The position numbers and the translations under genes are program-made. A DNA stretch of 8,800 bases, taken from Clostridia bacterium. GTDB lineage: Bacteria > Bacillota > Clostridia > Christensenellales > CAG-1252. The notes under the pieces were generated by a model, which saw only the letters and a program-made list of their open reading frames with translations, was not told the origin of the DNA and ran no database searches. How positions within the stretch are numbered: the stretch's first letter is position 1; the number at the start of each line of letters is the position of its first letter. The stretch spans positions 1 through 8,800 of the forward strand of contig JAFZZX010000173.1 in the NCBI GenBank assembly GCA_017615515.1, read 5' to 3'. This document shows, piece after piece, positions 1 to 5,619 of this stretch.

Positions 1-839
1 CCTTTGGCGGCGAAATCCGTGTGAATGCCGCCCGTCGCGCCTTTGACTTCGATGACTTCCATTCCCGCGCCTTTGCCGATGCCTTTCAAGAGGTCGACCG
101 CGCTGATCACCGCGCCTTTGACGCCGTTTTTCTCGTAAAAATCCGGAATGGCGGGCTTTGTGCCCTCGCCCCACAGCCAAATCGAGTTGGCGGGGTTCTT
201 GCCTTCTTCGATGCGTTTCAGATTGACGGGGTGGTCTTTCAAGAGTTCGTAGGACTTGATCTGCAAGTCAAGGAAGAGTTCGCCGAGCAATCCCGCAGGG
301 AGATAGCGCTTGATGAGTTTGCCCGTGATGTCGTGCGGCGGGGTCAATTCCGAGCCGACCGACGCGTCGTGTACGATCAAACAATGACGATAGCTGATGC
401 CCGCGTGGAAAGAGAGCCTGTCGGTTCCGAGGTTCGATTGCAGATACTCGATCAGCTCTTTTGCTTCTTCGTCGGAGATCTCGCCCGAGCTGTAGTCGAT
501 CATGCGCTTGTCGGCGTAGCTTTCTTCTTCCGACGAGAGGGTCACCAAATTGCACCTGACCGCGATGTCGGTATCCTCGAGCGTGAGACCCATACTGAGC
601 GCCTCGAGCGGAGAACGCCCCGAATAGCAGGTGCGGGGGTCGTAACCCATCACGGCGAGGTTCGCCGTGTCGCTGCCCGGCTTCATTCCGTCGGGAACGG
701 TCTTTGCGAGGCCGATCTCGGAATAGGGTGCGAGGGCGTCGATATGCTCCTTTTTCGCAACCGCGAGAGGGGTTTTGCCTTGTAACGCTTCGACAGGCGT
801 ATCCGCCATGCCGTCACCTAAAAATACTACGTATTTCAT
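1..839 (-). CDS. apgM: ApgM-type cofactor-independent phosphoglycerate mutase (or homoserine-kinase-like paralogue), C-terminus beyond the left edge
   Basis: Reading the minus strand from ATG at 839 gives 279 open codons to the window edge; the family is about 400 residues, so roughly 120 are missing. It belongs to the alkaline-phosphatase superfamily of metalloenzymes. Visible motifs are the N-terminal metal-binding GDGMAD (Asp9), the nucleophile region PGSDTANLAVMGYDP (Ser56), GRSPLEA near 74-80, RCNLVTL near 95-101 and TPPHDI (His169, Asp170). By family knowledge it interconverts 3- and 2-phosphoglycerate in cytosolic glycolysis. Bacterial relatives have also been proposed as homoserine kinases, and the visible part cannot separate the two. 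The start is set by a strong Shine-Dalgarno, GAGGTGAT, ending 3 bases before the ATG. The gene diverges from the lipoprotein gene across 100 bp. Confidence 0.9.
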   Translation of the reverse strand, partial: MKYVVFLGDGMADTPVEALQGKTPLAVAKKEHIDALAPYSEIGLAKTVPDGMKPGSDTANLAVMGYDPRTCYSGRSPLEALSMGLTLEDTDIAVRCNLVTLSSEEESYADKRMIDYSSGEISDEEAKELIEYLQSNLGTDRLSFHAGISYRHCLIVHDASVGSELTPPHDITGKLIKRYLPAGLLGELFLDLQIKSYELLKDHPVNLKRIEEGKNPANSIWLWGEGTKPAIPDFYEKNGVKGAVISAVDLLKGIGKGAGMEVIEVKGATGGIHTDFAAK

Positions 840-856
840 ATTATCACCTCGACCCT

Positions 857-885
857 ATTATAATGCGGACGAATCACCCTGTCAA
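857..885 (-). promoter_or_regulatory. Consensus sigma-A promoter for apgM
   Basis: On the minus strand TTGACA (885-880) and TATAAT (862-857) are separated by 17 bases, a perfect consensus. The predicted +1 is about position 850, so the mRNA would begin with the Shine-Dalgarno GAGGTGAT itself and have a leader of only about 11 nt. Confidence 0.85.
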
Positions 886-903
886 CCATTCCCGCCTCGT
901 GCC

Positions 904-933
904 TTGACGAGAACAAAGGTTTTGCTATATAAT
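904..933 (+). promoter_or_regulatory. Promoter of the Big_3 lipoprotein gene
   Basis: TTGACG (904-909) and TATAAT (928-933) are spaced by 18 bases. A TATATA alternative at 926-931 has a TG one base upstream. The predicted +1 (938-940) falls on or just before the ATG at 940, implying a leaderless message. Its -35 box lies 18 bp from the -35 box of the divergent apgM promoter, so the two are back to back. Confidence 0.75.
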
Positions 934-939
934 ATCATT

Positions 940-2259
940 ATGAAGAGAGTTACCCTCGCGGTTTTGATTCTATCCATATGTATTTTGGCGCTCGGCATTC
1001 TGTCCGGGTGCGGTCCATCTCCCGTGGGGATCATCGTCAAATCCGCACCTAAGAACAAGACGGTGCCGCAGGGCGGTACGCCCGACCTCACGGGCGGCGT
1101 CGTCACCGTCACCTACGAAGACGATACGACCAAGGACGTGCCGATGTCCGAGCTGGAACAACGCGGCTTGAATAGCGCGGAGCTCGGCAAACAGACCCTC
1201 GTCCTCGTCTATACCGAAGGGAAAAAGAGCTTCTCCACCACGGTCGAGATGACGGTCTCCCTCGCGAAAGCGACCAAGTTGGAACTCGCGACGGATAACG
1301 TGAAGACTTCCTATTTCAGCGGGGACAATTTCGATCGCACGGGACTGGTCGTCACCGCCCATTACGAGACGGGCAAGGTGGCGGATGTCACGAACTACGA
1401 GATCTCGCCGACCCGTTTGACCGCAGATACTGCCGAAGTCGTCGTTTCCTATCGCTCTGCGCGCGCCTCGATCCCCGTCACCGTGGTCGACAAGGCGCCC
1501 GCCTCTTTGAAGTTTGATTCGATGCCGCAAAAGACGACCTACTTTATGGGCGATATGTTCTCCGCGGAAGGCTTAAAGGCGACCGTTGCCTTTAACGACG
1601 GCACCACGCAGAGTTTTAACTGGAACGAGCTGAGTTATTCTCACGTGATCGGAGGGACGGAGTATCGAAGCCCCGATTTTCTTGCGGACAGCGTCGTGAT
1701 CGTGACGGCGACGACCGCGCTCGGCACGATCTCGGCAGAACTCACGATCAACGTTTCGGAAGTCCTGCCCGTGGAGCTTGTCGCCACCGTGACGGAGGGG
1801 GAACTCTCCTTTATCGAAGGCGAGTATTTCTCTTTCGGCGGCAAGGGGAACGTCTCGATCTTCGTTCGTTACAACAACAATACGAGTGAAACCCTCGTCG
1901 CGACCGACGATCTGTTCTTCTCGGACGGCGAGCATTTGCAAGCGGGGCAAACCTCGGTCAAGGTCACGTTCGGCGCTTACGACGCCGTTAAGGCGACCAT
2001 CCCCGTAACGGTGGCGCGCAATCTGCCGACAGCCATCGACGTCCTTATCGCGCCCAAGTCGACCTACGCCGTAGGGGAAAGCGTGTCGCTCGACGGCTTG
2101 ATCCTCCTTGCGACGATGACGAACGGTACCTTTGATCAGATTCCCTATTCGGCGGACGGCGGCTTTGCTTGCACCCCGACGGTCGTCTCTTCGGATACGC
2201 ATCGGATCACGGTCACCTACGCGGGGTTGGAAACGTTCTTTACTATTGAAGTGGAATAA
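940..2259 (+). CDS. Surface lipoprotein made of about five Big_3-like Ig repeats
   Basis: The 439-residue product starts MKRVTLAVL, has a hydrophobic stretch and a lipobox LSGC (Cys24), so it is predicted to be exported, lipid-anchored and outside the membrane. The rest is about five Ig-like repeats beginning near residues 28, 111, 187, 277 and 363. Each has a variant of the bacterial Ig-like group 3 pattern: an initial hydrophobic strand, Y-x-x-G-(D/E)-x-(F/V)-x-x-x-G, an alternating strand ending in a (D/N)GT-like turn, and a final hydrophobic V-x-V strand. No catalytic domain or sortase signal is visible, so function is unknown; adhesion or cell-envelope scaffolding is inference. ATG 940 is preferred over more upstream in-frame codons because it heads the signal peptide and matches the predicted +1. 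No Shine-Dalgarno precedes it. No clear terminator follows. Confidence 0.85.
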   Translation: MKRVTLAVLILSICILALGILSGCGPSPVGIIVKSAPKNKTVPQGGTPDLTGGVVTVTYEDDTTKDVPMSELEQRGLNSAELGKQTLVLVYTEGKKSFSTTVEMTVSLAKATKLELATDNVKTSYFSGDNFDRTGLVVTAHYETGKVADVTNYEISPTRLTADTAEVVVSYRSARASIPVTVVDKAPASLKFDSMPQKTTYFMGDMFSAEGLKATVAFNDGTTQSFNWNELSYSHVIGGTEYRSPDFLADSVVIVTATTALGTISAELTINVSEVLPVELVATVTEGELSFIEGEYFSFGGKGNVSIFVRYNNNTSETLVATDDLFFSDGEHLQAGQTSVKVTFGAYDAVKATIPVTVARNLPTAIDVLIAPKSTYAVGESVSLDGLILLATMTNGTFDQIPYSADGGFACTPTVVSSDTHRITVTYAGLETFFTIEVE

Positions 2260-2281
2260 TCCCGCCTCCGAAAGAAAGGTA

Positions 2282-2310
2282 TTGACAAGAGGCGGCGAAC
2301 GTGGTATAAT
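2282..2310 (+). promoter_or_regulatory. Consensus promoter driving the riboswitch leader
   Basis: TTGACA (2282-2287), 17-base spacer, TATAAT (2305-2310). The predicted +1 is near 2316-2317, exactly where the structured leader begins. It starts 22 bp after the lipoprotein stop codon. Confidence 0.88.
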
Positions 2311-2315
2311 GACAC

Positions 2316-2410
2316 AGTCATTGGGAGTAGTGGGCGCCTTTTTTACGGCGCGGTGAAGTCAACAACACTGCCGATCACGGCTGGCTAACCTCAAACCGCA
2401 AGACTTTGGC
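2316..2410 (+). promoter_or_regulatory. Candidate yybP-ykoY (Mn2+-sensing) riboswitch aptamer
   Basis: The leader RNA carries the family landmarks in order: GGGAGTAG (2323-2330), a GCGCC/GGCGC hairpin (2334-2338 with 2347-2351, loop 2339-2346), GTCAACA (2358-2364), a GCCG/CGGC hairpin with an ATCA loop (2370-2381), GGCTAACC (2383-2390) and GCAAGA (2398-2403). A P1 helix can close it: 2317-2323 with 2404-2410, five pairs including one G-U wobble, interrupted by two U-U mismatches. In the known family L1 (GGAGUAG/GCAAGA) and L3 (GUCAA) dock to bind Mn2+. The gene downstream is a cation antiporter, a known regulon member. Recognition is by eye from the family consensus and was not scored by a covariance model. 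Confidence 0.75.
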
Positions 2411-2448
2411 GAGATTATCTTGGTATGATTTCTCCGAAGCCTTTTTTT
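2402..2448 (+). terminator. Regulated intrinsic terminator of the riboswitch expression platform
   Basis: CTTTGG (2404-2409) pairs with CCGAAG (2434-2439), with one U-G wobble, and AGA (2412-2414) can extend it with TCT (2431-2433). The hairpin is followed within two bases by seven Ts (2442-2448). Its 5' arm is the 3' strand of aptamer helix P1, so the two structures are mutually exclusive. Ligand-stabilised P1 would prevent termination, an ON switch as described for Mn2+ riboswitches of this family. Confidence 0.75.
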
Positions 2449-2456
2449 ATAGCCTT

Positions 2457-2474
2457 GGAGAGAAAGGAGAGAAA
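2457..2474 (+). promoter_or_regulatory. Duplicated Shine-Dalgarno block GGAGAGAAA x2
   Basis: GGAGAGAAA occurs twice back to back (2457-2465, 2466-2474) directly before the ATG at 2476. The second copy is correctly spaced to act as ribosome binding site. The first can pair with TCTCC (2431-2435), helped by CTT/AAG pairing, in the read-through transcript. Confidence 0.7.
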
Positions 2475-2475
2475 T

Positions 2476-3594
2476 ATGGTATCGACTGCACTTATCGCAG
2501 CGGAAGGTTCCGCGGGGGAGATCGTTCTCGCCCTTGCTCTTTTGCTCGTCGGCGTCGCGCTCATTGTGAAAGGCGGCGACTTCTTCGTGGACGCGGCGTC
2601 TTGGATCGCCGAGGTGTCCGGACTGCCGCAGCTCTTGATCGGCGCGACCGTTGTCTCGGTGGCGACGACCCTGCCGGAACTCATCGTTTCGATCATCGCG
2701 ACGGCGAAAGGTAGCGCGGAGATCGCGGTCGGTAATGCGGTGGGTAGCGTGGTGGCGAACCTCGGTCTGATCATGGCGATCTCGCTCTTCTTTATGCCCG
2801 GCAAGGTCAGACGCAAGGACTATTTGTTTAAGTCCTCCGTCCTCGTAGTAGCGGTCTTCAACCTCATGATGATCGGATTGTTCGGCGGCATGGAAGACGG
2901 CAACCATATCCTCAGCGTCGGGCTCGGCATTTTAATCCTTGAACTTTTTGTTTTGTTCGTCGGAGAGAACGTGCTGACGGCATACCGCACTCTCAAGCAA
3001 ACCTCTCCGAATGACCTTTCTCCCGAAAGCAACGGTGTGAACGTGGCGATGACGGCGGGCGAATCATCCGTCGAACAGGTCGGCGAACCCACTTCCGAAG
3101 CGGAAGAGGCGAGCGCTCCCGTCAAGAAGGACAGAAAGACCGTCATTCTTAATATTTTGAAGTTTATCGGCGGCGCGGCGGGCATCGTCGGCGGCGCGGA
3201 ACTTTTGGTCACCAACGGACAAAAACTCGCCCTTGCGGCGGGTGTCCCCGAAGGGGTCATCGCGGTCACCCTGGTCGCGATCGGCACCTCGTTGCCCGAG
3301 CTCGTCACCACCATCACCGCCATCGTTAAAAAGAAAGCTTCCATTTCGGTGGGAAACATCCTCGGCGCGAATATCCTTGATATGACCTTGATCCTGCCCG
3401 TATGCGCGATGGTGTCGGGCGGCACTTTGATTTTCCCGCGGCAATCCATCTTGTTGGATCTTCCTTTTTGCTTGGGACTCACCCTGATCGGCGTCGTGCC
3501 GATGTTGATCACAAAAAAGTTCCGGCGTTGGCAGGGCGCGGCGCTTTTTGCGGTTTACGCAGTCTATTTGACCCTGCGCATATTGTACACTTGA
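2476..3594 (+). CDS. CaCA-family cation antiporter (YrbG/Na+-Ca2+ exchanger-like)
   Basis: The 372-residue membrane protein has the two inverted alpha-repeats of the Ca2+/cation antiporter superfamily. Alpha-1 spans about 33-100, with GGDFF, ATTLPEL (Glu68) and GNAVGSVVAN (86-95). Alpha-2 spans about 239-305, with GGAELLV, AIGTSLPEL (Glu275) and GNILGAN (293-299). The two glutamates are the expected ion ligands. A hydrophilic, acidic loop (about 174-221) joins the halves, as in other exchangers. By family it trades Na+ or H+ for Ca2+ or a similar divalent ion across the inner membrane; the Mn-type riboswitch upstream suggests Mn2+ export, which is inference. ATG 2476 is chosen for its Shine-Dalgarno AAAGGAGAG; an in-frame ATG at 2425 lies inside the terminator hairpin and lacks a good one. 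Confidence 0.92.
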   Translation: MVSTALIAAEGSAGEIVLALALLLVGVALIVKGGDFFVDAASWIAEVSGLPQLLIGATVVSVATTLPELIVSIIATAKGSAEIAVGNAVGSVVANLGLIMAISLFFMPGKVRRKDYLFKSSVLVVAVFNLMMIGLFGGMEDGNHILSVGLGILILELFVLFVGENVLTAYRTLKQTSPNDLSPESNGVNVAMTAGESSVEQVGEPTSEAEEASAPVKKDRKTVILNILKFIGGAAGIVGGAELLVTNGQKLALAAGVPEGVIAVTLVAIGTSLPELVTTITAIVKKKASISVGNILGANILDMTLILPVCAMVSGGTLIFPRQSILLDLPFCLGLTLIGVVPMLITKKFRRWQGAALFAVYAVYLTLRILYT

Positions 3595-3626
3595 TCGTCG
3601 CGAGAGGGAAAAGCGACTTTTTACGG

Positions 3627-3658
3627 GGGACTGCGTGCGCAGTCCCTTGCTTTTTTTT
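3627..3658 (+). terminator. Rho-independent terminator after the antiporter gene
   Basis: An 8-bp stem, GGGACTGC (3627-3634) with GCAGTCCC (3639-3646) and loop GTGC, is followed by TTGC and eight Ts (3651-3658). It ends the antiporter transcript. Confidence 0.93.
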
Positions 3659-3675
3659 AAAAAAAGGACTATACT
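3647..3675 (+). promoter_or_regulatory. Promoter of the chrA pair, overlapping the terminator tail
   Basis: TATACT (3670-3675) is a good -10 box. At 17 bp spacing the -35 would be TTGCTT (3647-3652), a weak match lying inside the terminator T-tract. The predicted +1 is about 3682, one base before the ATG at 3683. Confidence 0.55.
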
Positions 3676-3682
3676 TTATGCG

Positions 3683-4342
3683 ATGAAAAAGCCTCTTCCC
3701 AAACTCTTATCCCTCTTTTTGAGCTTTCTGAAGATCGGCGCCTTTACCTTTGGCGGCGGTTACGCGATGATTGCTCTTTTGGAGAGCGAATTCGTTTCGC
3801 GCAAAAAGTGGATCGGGCGGGAGGAGTTTCTGGACATACTTGCGGTTTCCGAATCTACGCCCGGACCGATCGCGGTCAATACGGCGACCTATATCGGCTA
3901 TAAAGTGGCGGGTGTGATCGGCTCGGTTTTGTCCACCCTCGCGGTCTGTTTACCCGCATTCGCGATCATTTTCGTGATCTCCCTTTTCTTCGACAAGTTC
4001 CTCGCGCTCACCTACGTCGGCTACGCCTTTCGCGGCGTCCAAGTCGCCGTCGTCTATCTGATCGCTTCGGCGGGTGTCAAGGTGCTGAAAGGGCTCAAAC
4101 GCGATTTCTTCACGATCGCGCTCGCGGTTGCGGTCTTCGCCTGTTTCGTCACGCTGTCGCTCTTCGCCGTATCCTTTTCTTCGATCTTCTATATCTTGAT
4201 TTGCGGCGTGCTTGGTCTTGCCTTGTATTTCGTTCGTATGCTCGCGCGGAAAAAGTCCACCGAGAATAAGGTCGATCCACCCGATTCTCCGACCTCTCCC
4301 GAACCATCGGAGCAGGCGGCGGAGCATAGGAGGGACGAGTGA
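3683..4342 (+). CDS. chrA: Short-chain chromate transporter (CHR/ChrA family), first subunit
   Basis: The 219-residue protein is a single CHR domain, the half-size form that works as a two-protein pair. Motifs are FLKIGAFTFGGGYAM (15-29), the (S)ESTPGPIAVN segment (57-66) with its conserved PGP, GYKVAG, and LPAFAII in a following helix. Several hydrophobic helices fill the rest, and a charged Pro/Ser/Glu-rich tail (about 188-219) is probably cytoplasmic. By family the pair exports chromate; many members have untested substrates, so another oxyanion is possible. The start is ATG 3683 (MKKPLPK). No Shine-Dalgarno lies at working distance, because AAGGA at 3664-3668 is upstream of the predicted transcript. 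This suggests a leaderless mRNA. Its stop codon overlaps the start of the second subunit. Confidence 0.88.
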   Translation: MKKPLPKLLSLFLSFLKIGAFTFGGGYAMIALLESEFVSRKKWIGREEFLDILAVSESTPGPIAVNTATYIGYKVAGVIGSVLSTLAVCLPAFAIIFVISLFFDKFLALTYVGYAFRGVQVAVVYLIASAGVKVLKGLKRDFFTIALAVAVFACFVTLSLFAVSFSSIFYILICGVLGLALYFVRMLARKKSTENKVDPPDSPTSPEPSEQAAEHRRDE

Positions 4343-4917
4343 TGTTTTACCTGCGTTTGTTCCTCTTGTTCCTTGAGATCGGCGCGGTCTCGTTCGGAGG
4401 CGGCTACGGAATGCTGTCCGTGATCCGCGACCAAGTTCTCTCGCGCGGAATGTTGACCGAAGAACAGTTGATGAACTTTATCGCCGTGGCAGAGTCCACC
4501 CCGGGACCTATCGCGATCAATATGGCGACCTTTATCGGCGCGTCGCAGGGCGGGTTCCTCGGCGCTTTGCTCGCGACCCTCGGCGTGATCTTACCCGCGT
4601 TCACGATCATTCTCCTTGTCGCCGCGATCCTCAAGAATCTCCTCAAATACGAAGGGGTGCAGGGCTTCCTCGGCGGCGTTCGTCCCGCCGTCGCCGCCTT
4701 GATCCTCGCGACCGCCGTCACGATGGGGATCCGCACCTTCTTCGGGCTCGGGAACGTGTACGGCGAATGCTCCTTCAATTACAAGGGACTTATCATTCTC
4801 GGCGTCTTGATCGCGGTCGGGCTCGGGAGCAAATATCTTCTCAAAAAGAAAGTTTCCCCGATCCTGATGATCCTGTTTTCCGCCGTTCTCGGCATCGTTT
4901 TTTACGGATTGATTTGA
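4342..4917 (+). CDS. chrA: Short-chain chromate transporter (CHR/ChrA family), second subunit
   Basis: The 191-residue membrane protein is homologous to the preceding one. FLEIGAVSFGGGYGM (10-24), ESTPGPIAINMATFIG (51-66) and LPAFTIIL align with the matching motifs of subunit one. Together they form the expected two-gene ChrA transporter of Bacillota. ATG 4342 shares its A with the upstream TGA (TGATG), so translation is probably coupled. AGGAGG (4328-4333) lies 8 bases before it inside the upstream gene; GTG 4339 is an in-frame alternative one codon earlier. No terminator is evident after the stop, so some transcription could run into the cad operon, which has its own strong promoter. Confidence 0.88.
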   Translation: MFYLRLFLLFLEIGAVSFGGGYGMLSVIRDQVLSRGMLTEEQLMNFIAVAESTPGPIAINMATFIGASQGGFLGALLATLGVILPAFTIILLVAAILKNLLKYEGVQGFLGGVRPAVAALILATAVTMGIRTFFGLGNVYGECSFNYKGLIILGVLIAVGLGSKYLLKKKVSPILMILFSAVLGIVFYGLI

Positions 4918-4934
4918 TTTTATCCCTATTTCTC

Positions 4935-4963
4935 TTGACAAGGGTAAAAAGTCGGTTTATAAT
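4935..4963 (+). promoter_or_regulatory. Consensus promoter of the cadC-HMA-cadA operon
   Basis: TTGACA (4935-4940), 17-base spacer, TATAAT (4958-4963): a perfect consensus. The predicted +1 is about 4970, inside the ArsR-type operator. Confidence 0.9.
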
Positions 4964-4966
4964 ACA

Positions 4967-4992
4967 AACAGTTGAACAGATATTCAACCGTT
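4967..4992 (+). promoter_or_regulatory. ArsR/SmtB-type 12-2-12 operator
   Basis: A perfect GTTGAA/TTCAAC dyad (4971-4976, 4983-4988) sits inside an imperfect 12-2-12 inverted repeat (4967-4978, GA, 4981-4992) with 10 of 12 positions complementary. The core TGAACA-N2-TATTCA resembles known SmtB/CadC operators. It overlaps the predicted +1, so a bound repressor would block the promoter; the first gene of the operon is the likely repressor. Confidence 0.85.
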
Positions 4993-5008
4993 CAATCGTG
5001 GAGGAAGT

Positions 5009-5377
5009 ATGAAAAAAGTCGAAAAGAACGTGGATATGTGCGAAAGCGACGTCGTACACGCGTCGGTCGTCGAGCGAGTGCGCGCCGCCTTGCCGGACGA
5101 GGATACCCTGGCGGACGTGGCGGAGCTGTTCAAGGTCTTCGGGGACAGCACGCGGACGCGCATCTTGTCCGCGCTGTTCGAGGCGGAGCTCTGCGTTTGC
5201 GACATCGCGGATCTGCTCGGTATGACCAAGTCCGCCGTCTCGCACCAGCTCAGGATCCTGCGCCAGACCAAGGTCGTAAAGAACCGCAAGCAGGGCAAAG
5301 AAGTCTATTATTCTCTGGACGACGACCACATTTCCCGCATTTACAAGATGGCTCTCGAGCATCTCGCCGAGGACTAA
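5009..5377 (+). CDS. cadC: CadC-like ArsR/SmtB metal-sensing repressor
   Basis: This 122-residue winged-helix protein has the recognition-helix region DIADLLGMTKSAVSHQLRIL (65-84) and wing KNRKQGKEVYYSL (91-103). Two metal sites can be read. The alpha3N type is ELCVCD (Cys62, Cys64), with Cys11 in the N-terminal arm as possible third ligand. The alpha5 type is Asp105, His107, His118 and Glu121, in the exact D-x-H-x10-H-x2-E spacing of SmtB and CadC. By family it represses in the apo form and leaves DNA on binding Cd2+, Pb2+ or Zn2+. Only one N-terminal Cys is present where CadC of pI258 has two (Cys7, Cys11). GGAGG (5000-5004) precedes the ATG. It is first in an operon with the HMA protein and ATPase. 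Confidence 0.93.
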   Translation: MKKVEKNVDMCESDVVHASVVERVRAALPDEDTLADVAELFKVFGDSTRTRILSALFEAELCVCDIADLLGMTKSAVSHQLRILRQTKVVKNRKQGKEVYYSLDDDHISRIYKMALEHLAED

Positions 5378-5387
5378 GGAGGCAACG

Positions 5388-5612
5388 ATGAAAAAGATCT
5401 ACAAACTGACCGACCTGTGCTGCGCGAACTGCGCCGCCGAGATCGAACGCGACGTGCAAAAGGCGAAAGGCATTTGTGCCGCATCGGTGAACTTCATCAC
5501 GCAGAAAATGACGCTCGAGATCGAAGAGGGTGCGGACGTCGCGGAGGTCCTCAAGAGGGTTGCAAAGATCGTGCGCCGCGTCGAACCGGACTGCGATATG
5601 ATCGAGGCATAA
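5388..5612 (+). CDS. Stand-alone HMA-domain metallochaperone
   Basis: The 74-residue protein is a single heavy-metal-associated (HMA, ferredoxin-like) domain. The metal loop is L-C-C-A-N-C (Cys11, Cys12, Cys15), that is CxxC with one extra cysteine. The remainder (ASVNFITQKMTLEIE, then a second helix) fits the beta-alpha-beta-beta-alpha-beta fold. Zn/Cd ATPases normally carry this domain fused at the N-terminus; here the next gene lacks it. A role delivering metal to that ATPase is inferred from position. The start has a strong TAAGGAGG (5375-5382) overlapping the cadC stop codon, with 5 bases to the ATG, so the two are tightly coupled. Confidence 0.9.
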   Translation: MKKIYKLTDLCCANCAAEIERDVQKAKGICAASVNFITQKMTLEIEEGADVAEVLKRVAKIVRRVEPDCDMIEA

Positions 5613-5619
5613 GATTTTT

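Noticed and set aside
21..785. Long plus-strand open frame (254 codons) opposite the left-edge gene
   Set aside because: It is antisense to the clearly recognisable phosphoglycerate-mutase-type gene, has arginine/aspartate-rich low-quality composition and no motif.
775..939. Upstream 55-codon extension of the lipoprotein frame
   Set aside because: It would run through both promoters and put the signal peptide in the middle of the protein; ATG 940 gives a normal lipoprotein signal.
1573..2202. Minus-strand open frames under the lipoprotein, antiporter and ATPase genes
   Set aside because: They mirror well-supported plus-strand genes in GC-rich DNA, lack motifs and ribosome sites.
2316..2410. 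Other metal riboswitch classes (M-box, NiCo, fluoride) for the leader
   Set aside because: Their signature sequences as I know them are absent, while GGAGTAG, GTCAACA and GCAAGA match yybP-ykoY. I could not compare against the Na+ riboswitch class, so that is not excluded by calculation.
2425..2475. Alternative antiporter start at ATG 2425
   Set aside because: It lies inside the terminator loop without a good Shine-Dalgarno; ATG 2476 has a well-spaced AAAGGAGAG.
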